The position numbers were made by a program, and so were the translations under genes. A DNA stretch of 64,000 bases, from NCBI RefSeq assembly GCF_030815855.1, contig NZ_JAUSXG010000001.1, positions 3,596,001 to 3,660,000 of the forward strand. Reading direction: 5' to 3'. The DNA is from Variovorax paradoxus (lineage in GTDB: Bacteria > Pseudomonadota > Gammaproteobacteria > Burkholderiales > Burkholderiaceae_C). Shown one piece after another: positions 8,975 to 17,589 of the stretch (position 1 is its first letter; each line of letters opens with the position of its first letter). A model generated the notes under the pieces. It did not search any database. It was given only the letters and a program-made list of their open reading frames with translations, and was not told where the DNA came from.

Positions 8975-10249
8975 TCACAGACTGCAGGTTCTGAAGCCAA
9001 AAAAGCCGTCATCGCGGCCGGGCAGCGCAAAGCCCCTGCGGCGTGGCGAGCGCAGCCGCGCGCGGGTCGCGAACGAGGCGCCCCGCAGCACGCGCGCCCG
9101 GCCGAATGCCGGCGTCGGGTCGAACTCGCTGCCCCCGCTCCAAGGATCGGCCCGGAAACCGGGCCATGGCTGCAGCGTGCCCGCGGTCCATTCATGCACG
9201 TCGGCCCAGCGAAAGCCTCGCCTTGCCGCCGTGTGCGCTGCAATCTCCCATTCGACTTCGGTCGCGATGCGCCGTCCGGCCCAGCGCGCCCAGGCGTCGG
9301 CCTCCCACCAGCTCAGGTGCACCGCGCTGTGGTGCCCGGCCGCGCGCACGGTCGCACCGAAACGTTGCTGCAGCACCGAGCCGCCGGTGCCGTGGCGCGC
9401 AGCACCGATCTGCTCGACATGGCGCGGCCCGCGGCGTCCGTCGATCTGCGCATCCAGCCAGCGCCAGCCTTGCGGATGCCAGAGCTCCTCGCGGTCGTAG
9501 CCGCCTTCGTCGACAAACTCGATGTACTGGTTCCAGGTCACGGGCTGGGCATCGATTTCGAATTCGGGCACGTCGACCCGTTGCAGCCCCTGGTCCTGCG
9601 CGAATGCAAACCCGCAACCCTCCGGTTGGCCAAGCTCCCACTGTGTAGCGGGCAGCAGCAGGGGCTCGCGCGTGACGGCCATAGGCATCTGCTCGATGCC
9701 CAGGGCCAGTCCCAGCGTCTGCGCCATCACGATGAACTGCTCGCCGCGCAGGTCTTCATGCAAGAGCGCGAGGCGGTAGAAGTACAGGCCCGGGTCGGTC
9801 TCGGCCGCATGCTCGAGCAGCTCGAGGGTACTTTCCAGCGTTTCGAGCAGGTAGGCCTTGGTCTGCCCGAGGTCCGGCAGGCCGGGCGACCAGAGTTGCT
9901 CCCGCGTGGCCTGTGCCGGGTTCCACCAGTTGTCGGCGTGGGGGTCGATGGCCGCGAGCCGGGTCGGCCGCACCGGGCAATCGGCGCCGAAGGCACGCTG
10001 GGTGTTGCGTCCGATCCACCATTCGGCAAACCAGCCGATGTGCCCGGCCAGCCAGACCGGCGGCACCACGCCTTCGTCTTCGGTGCGCGCCACCGAGAGC
10101 GCCGAGGAACCCAGCGCCTCTTCGTAAAGCGACAGCAGGTGCAGCGTGTGGTTGCGCGCGTCGATAAGGGCCAGCGACAGCAGTTCGCGGCCCGCGCGCT
10201 GCATGTCGGGTGAATCGATCGAATGCGGCAGGGAGAGCGGCGCAGCCAT
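8975..10249 (-). CDS. EgtB/SenA-like non-haem iron enzyme (DinB_2 + FGE-sulfatase domains)
   Basis: 424 residues with the two-domain plan of ergothioneine/selenoneine/ovothiol sulfoxide synthases. An N-terminal DinB-like four-helix domain (about 15-180) includes WLAGHIGWFAEWW, whose His70 fits the first iron ligand. A C-terminal FGE-sulfatase (SUMF1) domain (about 210-424) includes HEWTAGTLQPWPGF, RVLRGASFATRARLRS and a final GFFGFRTCSL. In EgtB the other two ligands form HxxxH; here the site reads HEDLRGE, so His164 is followed by Arg168 where the third ligand His is expected. The egtD, senB and senC partners are not nearby. I chose the start at 10249; the frame is open to 10321. Family assignment is firm, reaction unknown. 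Confidence 0.75.
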   Translation of the reverse strand: MAAPLSLPHSIDSPDMQRAGRELLSLALIDARNHTLHLLSLYEEALGSSALSVARTEDEGVVPPVWLAGHIGWFAEWWIGRNTQRAFGADCPVRPTRLAAIDPHADNWWNPAQATREQLWSPGLPDLGQTKAYLLETLESTLELLEHAAETDPGLYFYRLALLHEDLRGEQFIVMAQTLGLALGIEQMPMAVTREPLLLPATQWELGQPEGCGFAFAQDQGLQRVDVPEFEIDAQPVTWNQYIEFVDEGGYDREELWHPQGWRWLDAQIDGRRGPRHVEQIGAARHGTGGSVLQQRFGATVRAAGHHSAVHLSWWEADAWARWAGRRIATEVEWEIAAHTAARRGFRWADVHEWTAGTLQPWPGFRADPWSGGSEFDPTPAFGRARVLRGASFATRARLRSPRRRGFALPGRDDGFFGFRTCSL

Positions 10250-10386
10250 TGCCTCATTATGGTGCTCAGGGAAACCCCCCGATAGGCATCGACGGCCGCC
10301 CGGCATGGCGGGCGTTAACATCGCAGGCTTTGTGCGGAGTGCCCTCAGGGCCGCACATTTTCGTCATCTGGTCGGGAGACTCCCCC

Positions 10387-10926
10387 TTGTCCGCACTTCT
10401 CAAGTTTTCGTTCTGGATGGACTGGATCAGCAGCCAGCTCGGCAAGGTCGCCGCGTTCACGGTGCTCTCCGCGGCGCTGATTTCCGCTGGCAACGCCTTC
10501 GTTCGCTTCGGCCTCAATACCAGCTCCAATGCCTGGCTCGAAATCCAGTGGTACCTGTTCGCCGCCACGGTCATGCTCGGCGCGCCGGTGGTGCTCAAGC
10601 TCAACGAGCACGTGCGCGTGGACATCATCTACGGCAAGCTTAAGGGCCATGGGCCGGTCTACGTGGACCTTTTCGGCCTGCTCTGTTTCCTGCTGCCGGT
10701 GATGGGCATCATCGCCTGGCTCAGCTGGCCGCTCTTCTACAGCATGCTGCTGTCGGGCGAAATGTCGAACAATTCGGGCGGACTGATCCGCTGGCCCGCC
10801 ATGATGCTGCTGCCGCTGGGCTTTGCCTTGATGTTCCTGCAGGGCGTGTCGGAGGTGATCAAGCGCATCGCCTACCTGAAGGGCCTGATCCAGATGGACA
10901 CGCACTACGAAAAGCCGGTGCAGTGA
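10387..10926 (+). CDS. dctQ: TRAP transporter small permease DctQ
   Basis: Small membrane subunit of a tripartite ATP-independent periplasmic transporter; it bridges the DctP binding protein and the DctM channel. About 179 residues with four hydrophobic segments and the family pattern ...NAWLEIQWYLFAATVMLGA... followed by HVRVDIIYGKL. I chose the TTG at 10387, which has GGGAG about 8 nt upstream and gives normal DctQ length. The frame is open back to 10210, which would overlap the divergent EgtB-like gene; ATG 10417 is another option. dctM follows after 94 nt. Confidence 0.85.
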   Translation: MSALLKFSFWMDWISSQLGKVAAFTVLSAALISAGNAFVRFGLNTSSNAWLEIQWYLFAATVMLGAPVVLKLNEHVRVDIIYGKLKGHGPVYVDLFGLLCFLLPVMGIIAWLSWPLFYSMLLSGEMSNNSGGLIRWPAMMLLPLGFALMFLQGVSEVIKRIAYLKGLIQMDTHYEKPVQ

Positions 10927-11020
10927 ACTGGCACCACCCCCGAAGAACGGGCATCGCTTCGGTTGCCTGGCGAATGACCGGTAGCGCAGCGAACAAATAG
11001 AACTACAGGACAGCACAGAT

Positions 11021-12559
11021 ATGCAGATGGAAAACTTTGCGCCGATCATGTTCGGCGGGCTGGTGCTGATCATGCTGATCGGCTTCCCGGTGGCGTTCTC
11101 GCTGGCGGCGCTGGGCATGGCCTCCGGTTTCTTCGCGATCCAGATGGGCTGGTTCCCGGCGGTGTTCATGGAGAACCTGCCGATCAACATCTTCGGCATT
11201 CTGTCGAACGACCTGTTGCTGGCGATCCCGTTCTTCACCTTCATGGGCGCCATTCTCGAAAAGTGCGGGCTCGCCGAAGACATGCTCGACTCGATGGGCC
11301 AGCTGTTCGGCACCGTCAAGGGCGGCCTGGGCTACTCGGTGATCATCGTGGGCTTCATTCTCGGCGCCATCACCGGTACGGTGGCGGGCCAGGTGATTGC
11401 CATGGCGCTGATCTCGCTGCCGGTGATGATCCGCTACGGCTACAACATGCGCTATGCCACCGGCGTGCTGGCGGCGTCGGGCACCATCACGCAATTGGTG
11501 CCGCCTTCGCTGGTGCTGATCGTCATGGCCGACCAGCTGGGCCGATCGGTCGGCGACATGTACCGCGGCGCCTGGGGCCCGTCGATCCTCCAGGTGCTGA
11601 TCTTCGCGGGCTACACCTTCATGCTCGGCGTGATCAAGCCGCACCACATTCCGGGTATTCCCAAGAGTGCCCGCACGCTGAGCGGCGCCAAGCTGTGGGC
11701 CAAGTGCCTGCGCGGCATCATTCCGTCGGCCATCCTGATCTTCGCGGTGCTGGGTTCGATGGGCGGCCTGCCGGGCATCGACACCGCCATTGCCACGCCC
11801 ACCGAAGCGGGCGCGATGGGCGTGGTCGGCGCGCTGATCCTCGCGGCCATCCATAAGCGGCTGACGCTGGCGCTGATCTGGGAAGCCATGGTGGGCACCA
11901 TGCGGCTCACCGCCATGGTGGTGTTCATCCTGATCGGTGCACGCGTGTTCTCGCTGGTGTTCCAGGGCGTGGACGGCGCGCGGTGGGTCGAGCACCTGCT
12001 GACGGGCCTGCCGGGTGGACAGATCGGCTTCCTGATCGTCGTCAACCTGTTCATCTTCTTCCTGGCCTTCTTCCTCGACTTCTTCGAGATCGCCTTCATC
12101 ATCCTGCCGATGCTGGGCCCGGTGGCGGCCAAGCTCGGCATCGACCTGGTGTGGTTCGGCGTGCTGCTGTGCGTGAACATGCAGACCAGCTTCATGCACC
12201 CGCCGTTCGGCTTTGCGCTGTTCTATCTGCGAGGCATCGCGGACACGCTGTTCAAGGAAAAGCGGATTGCCAAGCCGGTGTTGTCGAACGACATCTACAT
12301 GGGTGCGATTCCCTGGGTGCTGATGCAGCTGATCCTGGTCGCCATCGTGATCTTCGTGCCGCAGACGGTGACGATGTTCCTGCCCAAGGAAGAGGCGATC
12401 GACACCGACAAGGTGCAGATCGAAGTACCGGCCGACGACATGAATCCGAATTCCGGCACGGACAACAGCGGTGGCGGTGAAAATCCCTTCGGCGATCCGC
12501 CCAAGGAAGAGGCTCCGGCCGCTCCCGGCGGTACCGCCGCCGAACCCGAGAAGAAGTAG
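11021..12559 (+). CDS. dctM: TRAP transporter large permease DctM
   Basis: Large (about 12-13 helix) subunit of the TRAP transporter, which catalyses Na+- or H+-coupled uptake of organic acids. 512 residues, longer than the usual 425-460. The conserved core includes NDLLLAIPFFTFMGAILEKC and TPTEAGAMGVVGALIL. The extra length is a C-terminal tail of about 60 residues after the last helix, rich in Asp, Glu, Pro and Gly (for example NPFGDPPKEEAPAAPG), with unknown role. Co-transcribed with dctQ and, 5 nt later, a small membrane protein gene. Confidence 0.9.
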   Translation: MQMENFAPIMFGGLVLIMLIGFPVAFSLAALGMASGFFAIQMGWFPAVFMENLPINIFGILSNDLLLAIPFFTFMGAILEKCGLAEDMLDSMGQLFGTVKGGLGYSVIIVGFILGAITGTVAGQVIAMALISLPVMIRYGYNMRYATGVLAASGTITQLVPPSLVLIVMADQLGRSVGDMYRGAWGPSILQVLIFAGYTFMLGVIKPHHIPGIPKSARTLSGAKLWAKCLRGIIPSAILIFAVLGSMGGLPGIDTAIATPTEAGAMGVVGALILAAIHKRLTLALIWEAMVGTMRLTAMVVFILIGARVFSLVFQGVDGARWVEHLLTGLPGGQIGFLIVVNLFIFFLAFFLDFFEIAFIILPMLGPVAAKLGIDLVWFGVLLCVNMQTSFMHPPFGFALFYLRGIADTLFKEKRIAKPVLSNDIYMGAIPWVLMQLILVAIVIFVPQTVTMFLPKEEAIDTDKVQIEVPADDMNPNSGTDNSGGGENPFGDPPKEEAPAAPGGTAAEPEKK

Positions 12560-12564
12560 GCGCC

Positions 12565-13035
12565 TTGGGTCCGGCACCATTTCGTTTCGAACCGTCGCGG
12601 GGCGATGCGGTCGAGGGACAGGCGTTTTCGCTGCCCTTCAAACTGCTGGCCACCGTGATCGTGGGCGGTTGCGCCTTCTGGCTGGCACAGCTCTGGTCGG
12701 TGGGTGCCCTGGGCTCCGCCAGGACCGGCGGCCTCGGCTGGTTTCTCGCCGGCATCGCACTCATGGCCTGGACCTGGTTCCACATCATGACCAGCCGCAC
12801 CCGCATCGACCGCCAAGGCCTGCACCAGCGCTGGATCTGGGACAAGCACATGGCGCTCGACGACCTCGCCTTCGGCAAGCTGATCCGCGTTCGCGGGCTC
12901 GACTGGCTGATTGCGCCGCGGCTCTATGTGCGCACGCTGGTCGGCAAGTTCGCGGTGTTCTATGCAGCCACGCCGGAGCTCATCGCCGAATTCGAGCGGC
13001 TGGTGGCCGAGCTCAAGCAGGCACGCAAGCTCTGA
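12565..13035 (+). CDS. Small membrane protein of unknown function, TRAP-linked
   Basis: 156 residues from a TTG start 5 nt after dctM. Two predicted membrane helices (about 27-45 and 57-76) are followed by a soluble part (SRTRIDRQGLHQRWIWDKHM...) that looks like a bacterial PH/YdbT-type beta domain, then a C-terminal amphipathic helix. I do not recognise a named family. Close spacing to dctM indicates one operon, so it may assist the transporter, but this is inference. A bidirectional terminator lies just downstream. Confidence 0.7.
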   Translation: MGPAPFRFEPSRGDAVEGQAFSLPFKLLATVIVGGCAFWLAQLWSVGALGSARTGGLGWFLAGIALMAWTWFHIMTSRTRIDRQGLHQRWIWDKHMALDDLAFGKLIRVRGLDWLIAPRLYVRTLVGKFAVFYAATPELIAEFERLVAELKQARKL

Positions 13036-13080
13036 CCACCGCTCCGCACAAACGCGCTGATCGGGCATCGAGCGCCCATA

Positions 13081-13108
13081 AAAAAACCGCGCAGTGCGCG
13101 GTTTTTTT
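13081..13108. terminator. Bidirectional Rho-independent terminator
   Basis: A-run (13081-13086), stem CCGCG (13087-13091), loop CAGTG, stem CGCGG (13097-13101), then seven T. Because the stem is flanked by A6 and T7 it works on both strands, ending both the dctQM operon and the convergent dctP gene. Confidence 0.9.
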
Positions 13109-13123
13109 ATGTGTTCCTGAAGC

Positions 13124-14206
13124 TCAGAGCTTCACGGATTGCATGTAGTTGTCGAAGCGGCCTTCGGCCACGCGGAACCATGCCACCTGGTCGCGCTGGA
13201 ACGTGAGGAAGTCGGCGTAGATCTTCTTCCACTCCGGGCTCTTGGCAGCGTTTTCTTCGTAGACCTGCAGGGAAGCCTTGAACGACGCGTCGAGAATTTC
13301 CTTGCTGAAAGGCAGCAGCTTGGTCTTGGCGCCGATCAGTTGCTTGAGCGCGGTGGGGTTGCGCGCATCGTACTTGGCCAGCATGTCTTGCGAGGCGACG
13401 GCGGAAGCCGCCGAGATGATGGCCTTGTTCTCGGGCGACAGGGCATCGAAGGCCTTCTTGTTGATGAAGAAGTCGACCTCGGGGCCGCCTTCCCACCAGC
13501 CAGGGTAGTAGTAGTTCGGCGCAACCTTGTTGAAGCCGAGCTTCTGGTCGTCGTACGGACCCACCCATTCGGCGGCGTCGATCGTGCCCTTTTCAAGCGC
13601 TTGATAGATCTCACCGCCCGGAATGCTTTGCGGCACCACGCCGAGCTTGGTCATCACGTCGCCCACCAGGCCGCCGCCGAGGCGCATCTTCAGGCCCTTG
13701 AGGTCGGCCGGGGTCTTGATTTCCTTGCGGAACCAACCGCCCATCTGGGTGCCGGTGTTGCCGCCGTTGAAGCTCAGCATGCCGTAGGTGCCGTAGAACT
13801 CGTCCATCAGCTTGCGGCCGTTGCCGTGCATCATCCACGCGGTCATCTGGCGTGCGTTCATGCCGAACGGAATGGCCGAACCGAGCGCGAAGGCGGGGTT
13901 CTTGCCGTAGAAGTAGTAGGGCACCGTGTGGCAGGCCTCGACCGAACCTTGCTGCACGCCGTCGACCACGCCGAAAGCCGGCATCAGTTCGCCAGCCGCA
14001 TGCACCGAAATTTCGAACTTGCCGCCCGACATGGCCTTGACCGCATTGGAGAAAACCTCAGCGCCGCCGTAGATCGTATCGAGCGGCTTGGGAAAGCTGG
14101 AGGCCAGGCGCCAGCGGACGGCGGCTTGCGCATGAACTGCGGGCGCAATGCCGGCGGCCAGAACGCCAGCGATGCCGGCGTTTTTGATGAGGGAACGACG
14201 ATCCAT
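13124..14206 (-). CDS. dctP: TRAP transporter solute-binding protein DctP (TakP-like)
   Basis: Periplasmic receptor of a TRAP transporter, 360 residues. The N-terminus MDRRSLIKNAGIAGVLAAG is a good twin-arginine (Tat) signal ending near VHA|QAAV. The mature start (VRWRLASSFPKPLDTIYGG) and DAAEWVGPYDDQKLGF match the TakP/lactate-binding subgroup that takes 2-oxo acids or hydroxy acids; this is family knowledge. It lies on the strand opposite dctQM, separated by the terminator at 13081-13108, so the two halves of the transporter are transcribed separately. The frame extends upstream, but the ATG at 14206 gives the signal peptide. Confidence 0.9.
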   Translation of the reverse strand: MDRRSLIKNAGIAGVLAAGIAPAVHAQAAVRWRLASSFPKPLDTIYGGAEVFSNAVKAMSGGKFEISVHAAGELMPAFGVVDGVQQGSVEACHTVPYYFYGKNPAFALGSAIPFGMNARQMTAWMMHGNGRKLMDEFYGTYGMLSFNGGNTGTQMGGWFRKEIKTPADLKGLKMRLGGGLVGDVMTKLGVVPQSIPGGEIYQALEKGTIDAAEWVGPYDDQKLGFNKVAPNYYYPGWWEGGPEVDFFINKKAFDALSPENKAIISAASAVASQDMLAKYDARNPTALKQLIGAKTKLLPFSKEILDASFKASLQVYEENAAKSPEWKKIYADFLTFQRDQVAWFRVAEGRFDNYMQSVKL

Positions 14207-14227
14207 TGAATTCACTCCGAGTGCATT

Positions 14228-14258
14228 GGAAAAAACGAAACGCGGCTTGTGGCCGCGT
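14228..14258 (-). terminator. Rho-independent terminator after dxs
   Basis: On the minus strand: ACGCGGC, loop CACAA, GCCGCGT (14258 down to 14240), then TTCGTTTTTT. It follows the dxs stop by about 60 nt and precedes the dctP ATG by only about 22 nt. A second hairpin (arms ACGACTT/AAGTCGT, 14261-14278) stands just before it. Confidence 0.8.
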
Positions 14259-14318
14259 CGACGACTTTCGTAAGTCGTGGCGATTGTAAAAACCTGCTTA
14301 CAGGCAACCCGCCGGGGT

Positions 14319-16202
14319 TTACCCTGCGACGGGCCCGAAGCGCCGAGTGATCGAGGCCTCGATGCCCGCTGCGTCGAGACCGATGGACGCGAGCAGCTTG
14401 CCCGGATCGCCATGCTCGATGAACCTGTCGGGCAAGCCCAGCTGAAGCACGGGCTTCTGCACGTTGGCAGCCTGCAACGCCTCGAGCACCGCGCCGCCCG
14501 CACCACCCATGATGGCGCCCTCTTCGAGCGTGACGATGGCATCGTGCGTGCCTGCCACCTGCAGCAGCAACTCGACGTCGAGCGGCTTGGCCCAGCGCAT
14601 GTTGACCACCGTGGCGTCGAGCGACTCGGCCGCGGCGAGCGCGGGGTACAGCAAGGTGCCGAACACGAGGACCGCGATGCGCTTGCCTTCGCGGCGCACT
14701 TCGCCCTTGCCGAAGGGCAGCGCATCGAGTGCCAGGTGCGGCGTGACGCCGGCACCCGCGCCGCGGGGATAGCGCACCGCCACCGGGTGGTTCTGTTCGT
14801 AGGCGCTCGACAGCAGCTGGCGGCATTCGCGCTCGTCGGCCGGGCACGCAATGCTCATGTTGGGAATGCAGCGCAGAAACGGAATGTCGTAGGCGCCCGC
14901 ATGCGTGGCACCGTCGGCACCCACCAAGCCCGCGCGGTCGAGTGCGAACACCACCGGCAGGTTCTGGATTGCGACGTCGTGAATCAGCTGGTCGTAGGCG
15001 CGCTGCAGAAAGGTCGAATAGATCGCGACCACCGGCTTCAGGCCTTCGCACGCCAAGCCGGCCGCGAACGTGACGGCATGCTGCTCGGCAATGCCGACGT
15101 CGTAGTAGCGGTCAGGAAAGCGCTGTTCGAATTCGACCAGCCCCGAACCTTCTCGCATCGCGGGCGTGATGCCCACCAGCCGGCCGTCGTGCGCCGCCAT
15201 GTCGCACAGCCATTGCCCGAAGACCTGCGTGAAGGTCTGCTTGGCCACCGCGGCGGGCTTGACCAGCCCCACCTGCGGATCGAACTTGCCCGGGCCGTGG
15301 TAGGCCACCGGGTCGGCCTCGGCCAGTTTGTAGCCCTGCCCCTTCTTCGTGACCACATGCAGGAACTGCGGGCCGTCGAGGTGCTTGAGATTCTCGAGCG
15401 TGGGCACCAGCGAATCGATGTCGTGCCCGTCGATGGGGCCCACATAGTTGAAGCCGAACTGCTCGAACAACGTGGCCGGGACCACCATGCCCTTGGCATG
15501 CTGCTCGAAGCGCTTGGCCAGCTCGAACAGCGGCGGCGCGGCGCGCAGCACGCTCTTGCCCACGTTCTTGGCGGCGGCGTAGAAGTTGCCGCTCATCAGC
15601 TGCGCGAGGTAGCGGTTGAGCGCGCCCACGGGCGGGCTGATCGACATGTCGTTGTCGTTCAGGATCACCAGCAGCTTGCAGTCGCACACGCCGGCGTTGT
15701 TGAGCGCCTCGAAGGCCATGCCGGCCGTGAGCGCGCCGTCGCCGATGATCGCGACCGCATGGCGGTCTTCGCCCTTCTGCTTGGCGGCCATGGCCATGCC
15801 GAGCGCGGCCGAGATGCTGGTCGACGAGTGCGCGGTGCCGAAGGTGTCGTATTCGCTCTCGCTGCGCTGCGGAAAGCCCGAGATGCCGCCGATCTGGCGC
15901 AGCGTGGGCATGCGCTCGCGCCGGCCGGTGAGGATCTTGTGCGGATAGGTCTGGTGGCCCACGTCCCACACCAGCCGGTCGTGCGGCGTGTTGAACACAT
16001 GGTGCAGAGCGACCGTGAGCTCGACCGTTCCAAGGTTGGAACTCAGGTGGCCGCCGGTGCGCGAAACGTTGTCGAGCACGCAGGCGCGCACCTCGTCGGA
16101 CAGCTGCTTGAGCTGGGCCCGGTCGTATTGCCGGATCGGCGAGGGATCATGAAGCGTGGGAAGCAGCGGGGCCATGGGAGCGTCGTGGTTCTTCTTGTCC
16201 AT
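14319..16202 (-). CDS. dxs: 1-deoxy-D-xylulose-5-phosphate synthase
   Basis: Cytoplasmic thiamine-diphosphate enzyme that joins pyruvate and glyceraldehyde 3-phosphate, the first step of the MEP isoprenoid pathway. 627 residues, the normal length. Seen: [17 protein letters not shown] with the substrate-site His, ThDP motif [18 protein letters not shown] (GDG...N, about 153-183), and the transketolase catalytic Glu region [17 protein letters not shown] near residue 380. ATG 16202 is 12 nt after the ispA stop; a second ATG at 16175 is possible. Last gene of xseB-ispA-dxs. Confidence 0.97.
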   Translation of the reverse strand: MDKKNHDAPMAPLLPTLHDPSPIRQYDRAQLKQLSDEVRACVLDNVSRTGGHLSSNLGTVELTVALHHVFNTPHDRLVWDVGHQTYPHKILTGRRERMPTLRQIGGISGFPQRSESEYDTFGTAHSSTSISAALGMAMAAKQKGEDRHAVAIIGDGALTAGMAFEALNNAGVCDCKLLVILNDNDMSISPPVGALNRYLAQLMSGNFYAAAKNVGKSVLRAAPPLFELAKRFEQHAKGMVVPATLFEQFGFNYVGPIDGHDIDSLVPTLENLKHLDGPQFLHVVTKKGQGYKLAEADPVAYHGPGKFDPQVGLVKPAAVAKQTFTQVFGQWLCDMAAHDGRLVGITPAMREGSGLVEFEQRFPDRYYDVGIAEQHAVTFAAGLACEGLKPVVAIYSTFLQRAYDQLIHDVAIQNLPVVFALDRAGLVGADGATHAGAYDIPFLRCIPNMSIACPADERECRQLLSSAYEQNHPVAVRYPRGAGAGVTPHLALDALPFGKGEVRREGKRIAVLVFGTLLYPALAAAESLDATVVNMRWAKPLDVELLLQVAGTHDAIVTLEEGAIMGGAGGAVLEALQAANVQKPVLQLGLPDRFIEHGDPGKLLASIGLDAAGIEASITRRFGPVAG

Positions 16203-16214
16203 CTGTTCAACTGT

Positions 16215-17138
16215 TCATCGGTCGCGGTCGACGACCATGTGGGCCAGCGCGCGCAGTGCCGCGGTGTCGCGCAGGCCGCTGCGCTCCAGCGCCGCGAGCG
16301 ATTCGGCAAGCAACTGTTTCGCCTGTGCCCGCGCGCCGTCGAGGCCCCACAGAGAGACATAGGTGGGTTTGTCGGCGGCGGCGTCCTTGCCGGCCGTCTT
16401 GCCGAGAGTCTGCGAATCGGCCGTCACATCGAGGATGTCGTCGACCACCTGGAACGCCAATCCGATGGCGGCGCCGTAGTCGCGCAGGGCGGCCAGCGCG
16501 GCGGGCGCCACGGCGCCCGCGCAGGCCGCGCCCATCTCGACGCTGCCCTGCAGCAGCGCGCCGGTCTTCAGGCGGTGCATTTCGCGCAGTTGCGCTTCGT
16601 CGAGCGCCAGGCCCACGCTGGCGAGATCGATCGCCTGTCCGCCCGCCATGCCCTGGCTGCCCGCGGCGCGCGCAAGCAGCCGGCACAGCGTGGCCTGGGT
16701 CGATGCGGGAACCTCGTCGCCCTCGGGCGTCAGCAGTTCGAAGGCCAGGGCCTGCAAGGCGTCGCCGGCGAGCAGCGCATCGGCCTCGCCGAATTTCACG
16801 TGCACGGTGGGTTTGCCACGGCGCAGCACGTCGTTGTCCATGCTCGGCAAGTCGTCGTGCACCAGCGAGTAGGCGTGGATCAGTTCGGTGGCGCAGGCCG
16901 CGCGCAGCCCCGCGGCGGGGTTGCCGCCCACCGCTTCGCTCGCGGCCAGCACCAGCAAAGGACGCAGCCGCTTGCCGCCATCGAGCACGGCGTAGCGCAT
17001 CGCGTCGCCAAGCAGCACGGGGGAATCGACCCCGACCCAGCGCGAAAGCGCCGCTTCGACGCGCGCAAGGTGCGGCTCGCTCCAGCCGGCCAGCCGCGCG
17101 GCGTCCCAATCGACCGCCGCCGTCACAGCCGCGCTCAT
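16215..17138 (-). CDS. ispA: Farnesyl diphosphate synthase (short-chain polyprenyl synthase)
   Basis: Condenses IPP with DMAPP and GPP to make farnesyl diphosphate. 307 residues. The first Asp-rich motif is [10 protein letters not shown] and the second is [22 protein letters not shown] is the IPP-binding stretch. The ATG at 17138 overlaps the xseB stop (ATGA) and fits the usual IspA start, although the frame is open slightly further upstream. It sits between xseB and dxs, the standard proteobacterial order. Confidence 0.95.
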   Translation of the reverse strand: MSAAVTAAVDWDAARLAGWSEPHLARVEAALSRWVGVDSPVLLGDAMRYAVLDGGKRLRPLLVLAASEAVGGNPAAGLRAACATELIHAYSLVHDDLPSMDNDVLRRGKPTVHVKFGEADALLAGDALQALAFELLTPEGDEVPASTQATLCRLLARAAGSQGMAGGQAIDLASVGLALDEAQLREMHRLKTGALLQGSVEMGAACAGAVAPAALAALRDYGAAIGLAFQVVDDILDVTADSQTLGKTAGKDAAADKPTYVSLWGLDGARAQAKQLLAESLAALERSGLRDTAALRALAHMVVDRDR

Positions 17139-17401
17139 TCGGCCGTCCAGGGCTTGAGGCTGCCTGCGTCCAGCACCTTGATCTGGTCTTCGACCGCCTG
17201 GAGCTTCTCGCGGCAAAAAGCGAGCAACGCGGCACCGCGCTGATAGCTGCCAAGCAACTGGTCGAGCGGCAACTGGCCCGATTCGAGTTCTGCAACCAAT
17301 TGTTCCAACTCCTGGAGCCCGGCTTCATAGCTGGCCGGCAGCGGCCCCGTATCGGGCATGGCTGCCGGGCTGGACGTGGCGGAGGAAGGGACCTTGGGCA
17401 T
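17135..17401 (-). CDS. xseB: Exodeoxyribonuclease VII small subunit
   Basis: Small helical subunit that binds several copies per XseA to form exonuclease VII, which degrades single-stranded DNA. 88 residues if begun at ATG 17401 (74 if at 17359). The core [20 protein letters not shown] followed by [20 protein letters not shown] is the standard XseB helical hairpin. First gene of the operon; its stop overlaps the ispA start. No clear Shine-Dalgarno for either start. Confidence 0.92.
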   Translation of the reverse strand: MPKVPSSATSSPAAMPDTGPLPASYEAGLQELEQLVAELESGQLPLDQLLGSYQRGAALLAFCREKLQAVEDQIKVLDAGSLKPWTAE

Positions 17402-17472
17402 GCGAGAGAACAAGTATGAAATCGGGCATTTTAGGGCGGGGAACCAAATGAGCACCGCGATGGCCCCTTGGG

Positions 17473-17561
17473 TACAATCGCGGCTTCCCTTGCCGGCCAG
17501 CCCGGCACAACTCTTCGGGCCGTCGCCCTCCTGACGGCGCCTTCCGTCTTTTCTTTTTTCT
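17473..17561 (+). promoter_or_regulatory. Promoter -10 and structured leader of the Rieske oxygenase gene
   Basis: TACAAT at 17473-17478 would start a transcript near 17485 and leave a leader of about 105 nt. The leader holds two hairpins, TGCCGG/CCGGCA (17491-17507) and GCCGTC/GACGGC (17519-17538), the second followed by a pyrimidine-rich run ending CTTTTCTTTTTTC (to 17561). This resembles a weak intrinsic terminator or attenuator. No good -35 box is visible. Confidence 0.45.
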
Positions 17562-17589
17562 CCCTGTGGGGAGCTTGGTCAGGTCCTCG

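Noticed and set aside
8975..10249. Selenoneine synthase senA as the gene name
   Set aside because: SenA is a homologue, but senB and senC are absent nearby and the metal-ligand motif differs, so the name is not supported.
14277..17243. A plus-strand open frame of about 990 codons opposite dxs and ispA
   Set aside because: It is antisense to two certain genes and has no recognisable domain; GC-rich third positions remove stop codons.
17566..17589. GTG 17566 as the start of the Rieske oxygenase
   Set aside because: The ATG at 17590 gives the usual N-terminus; the eight extra residues show no family similarity and would sit in the leader.
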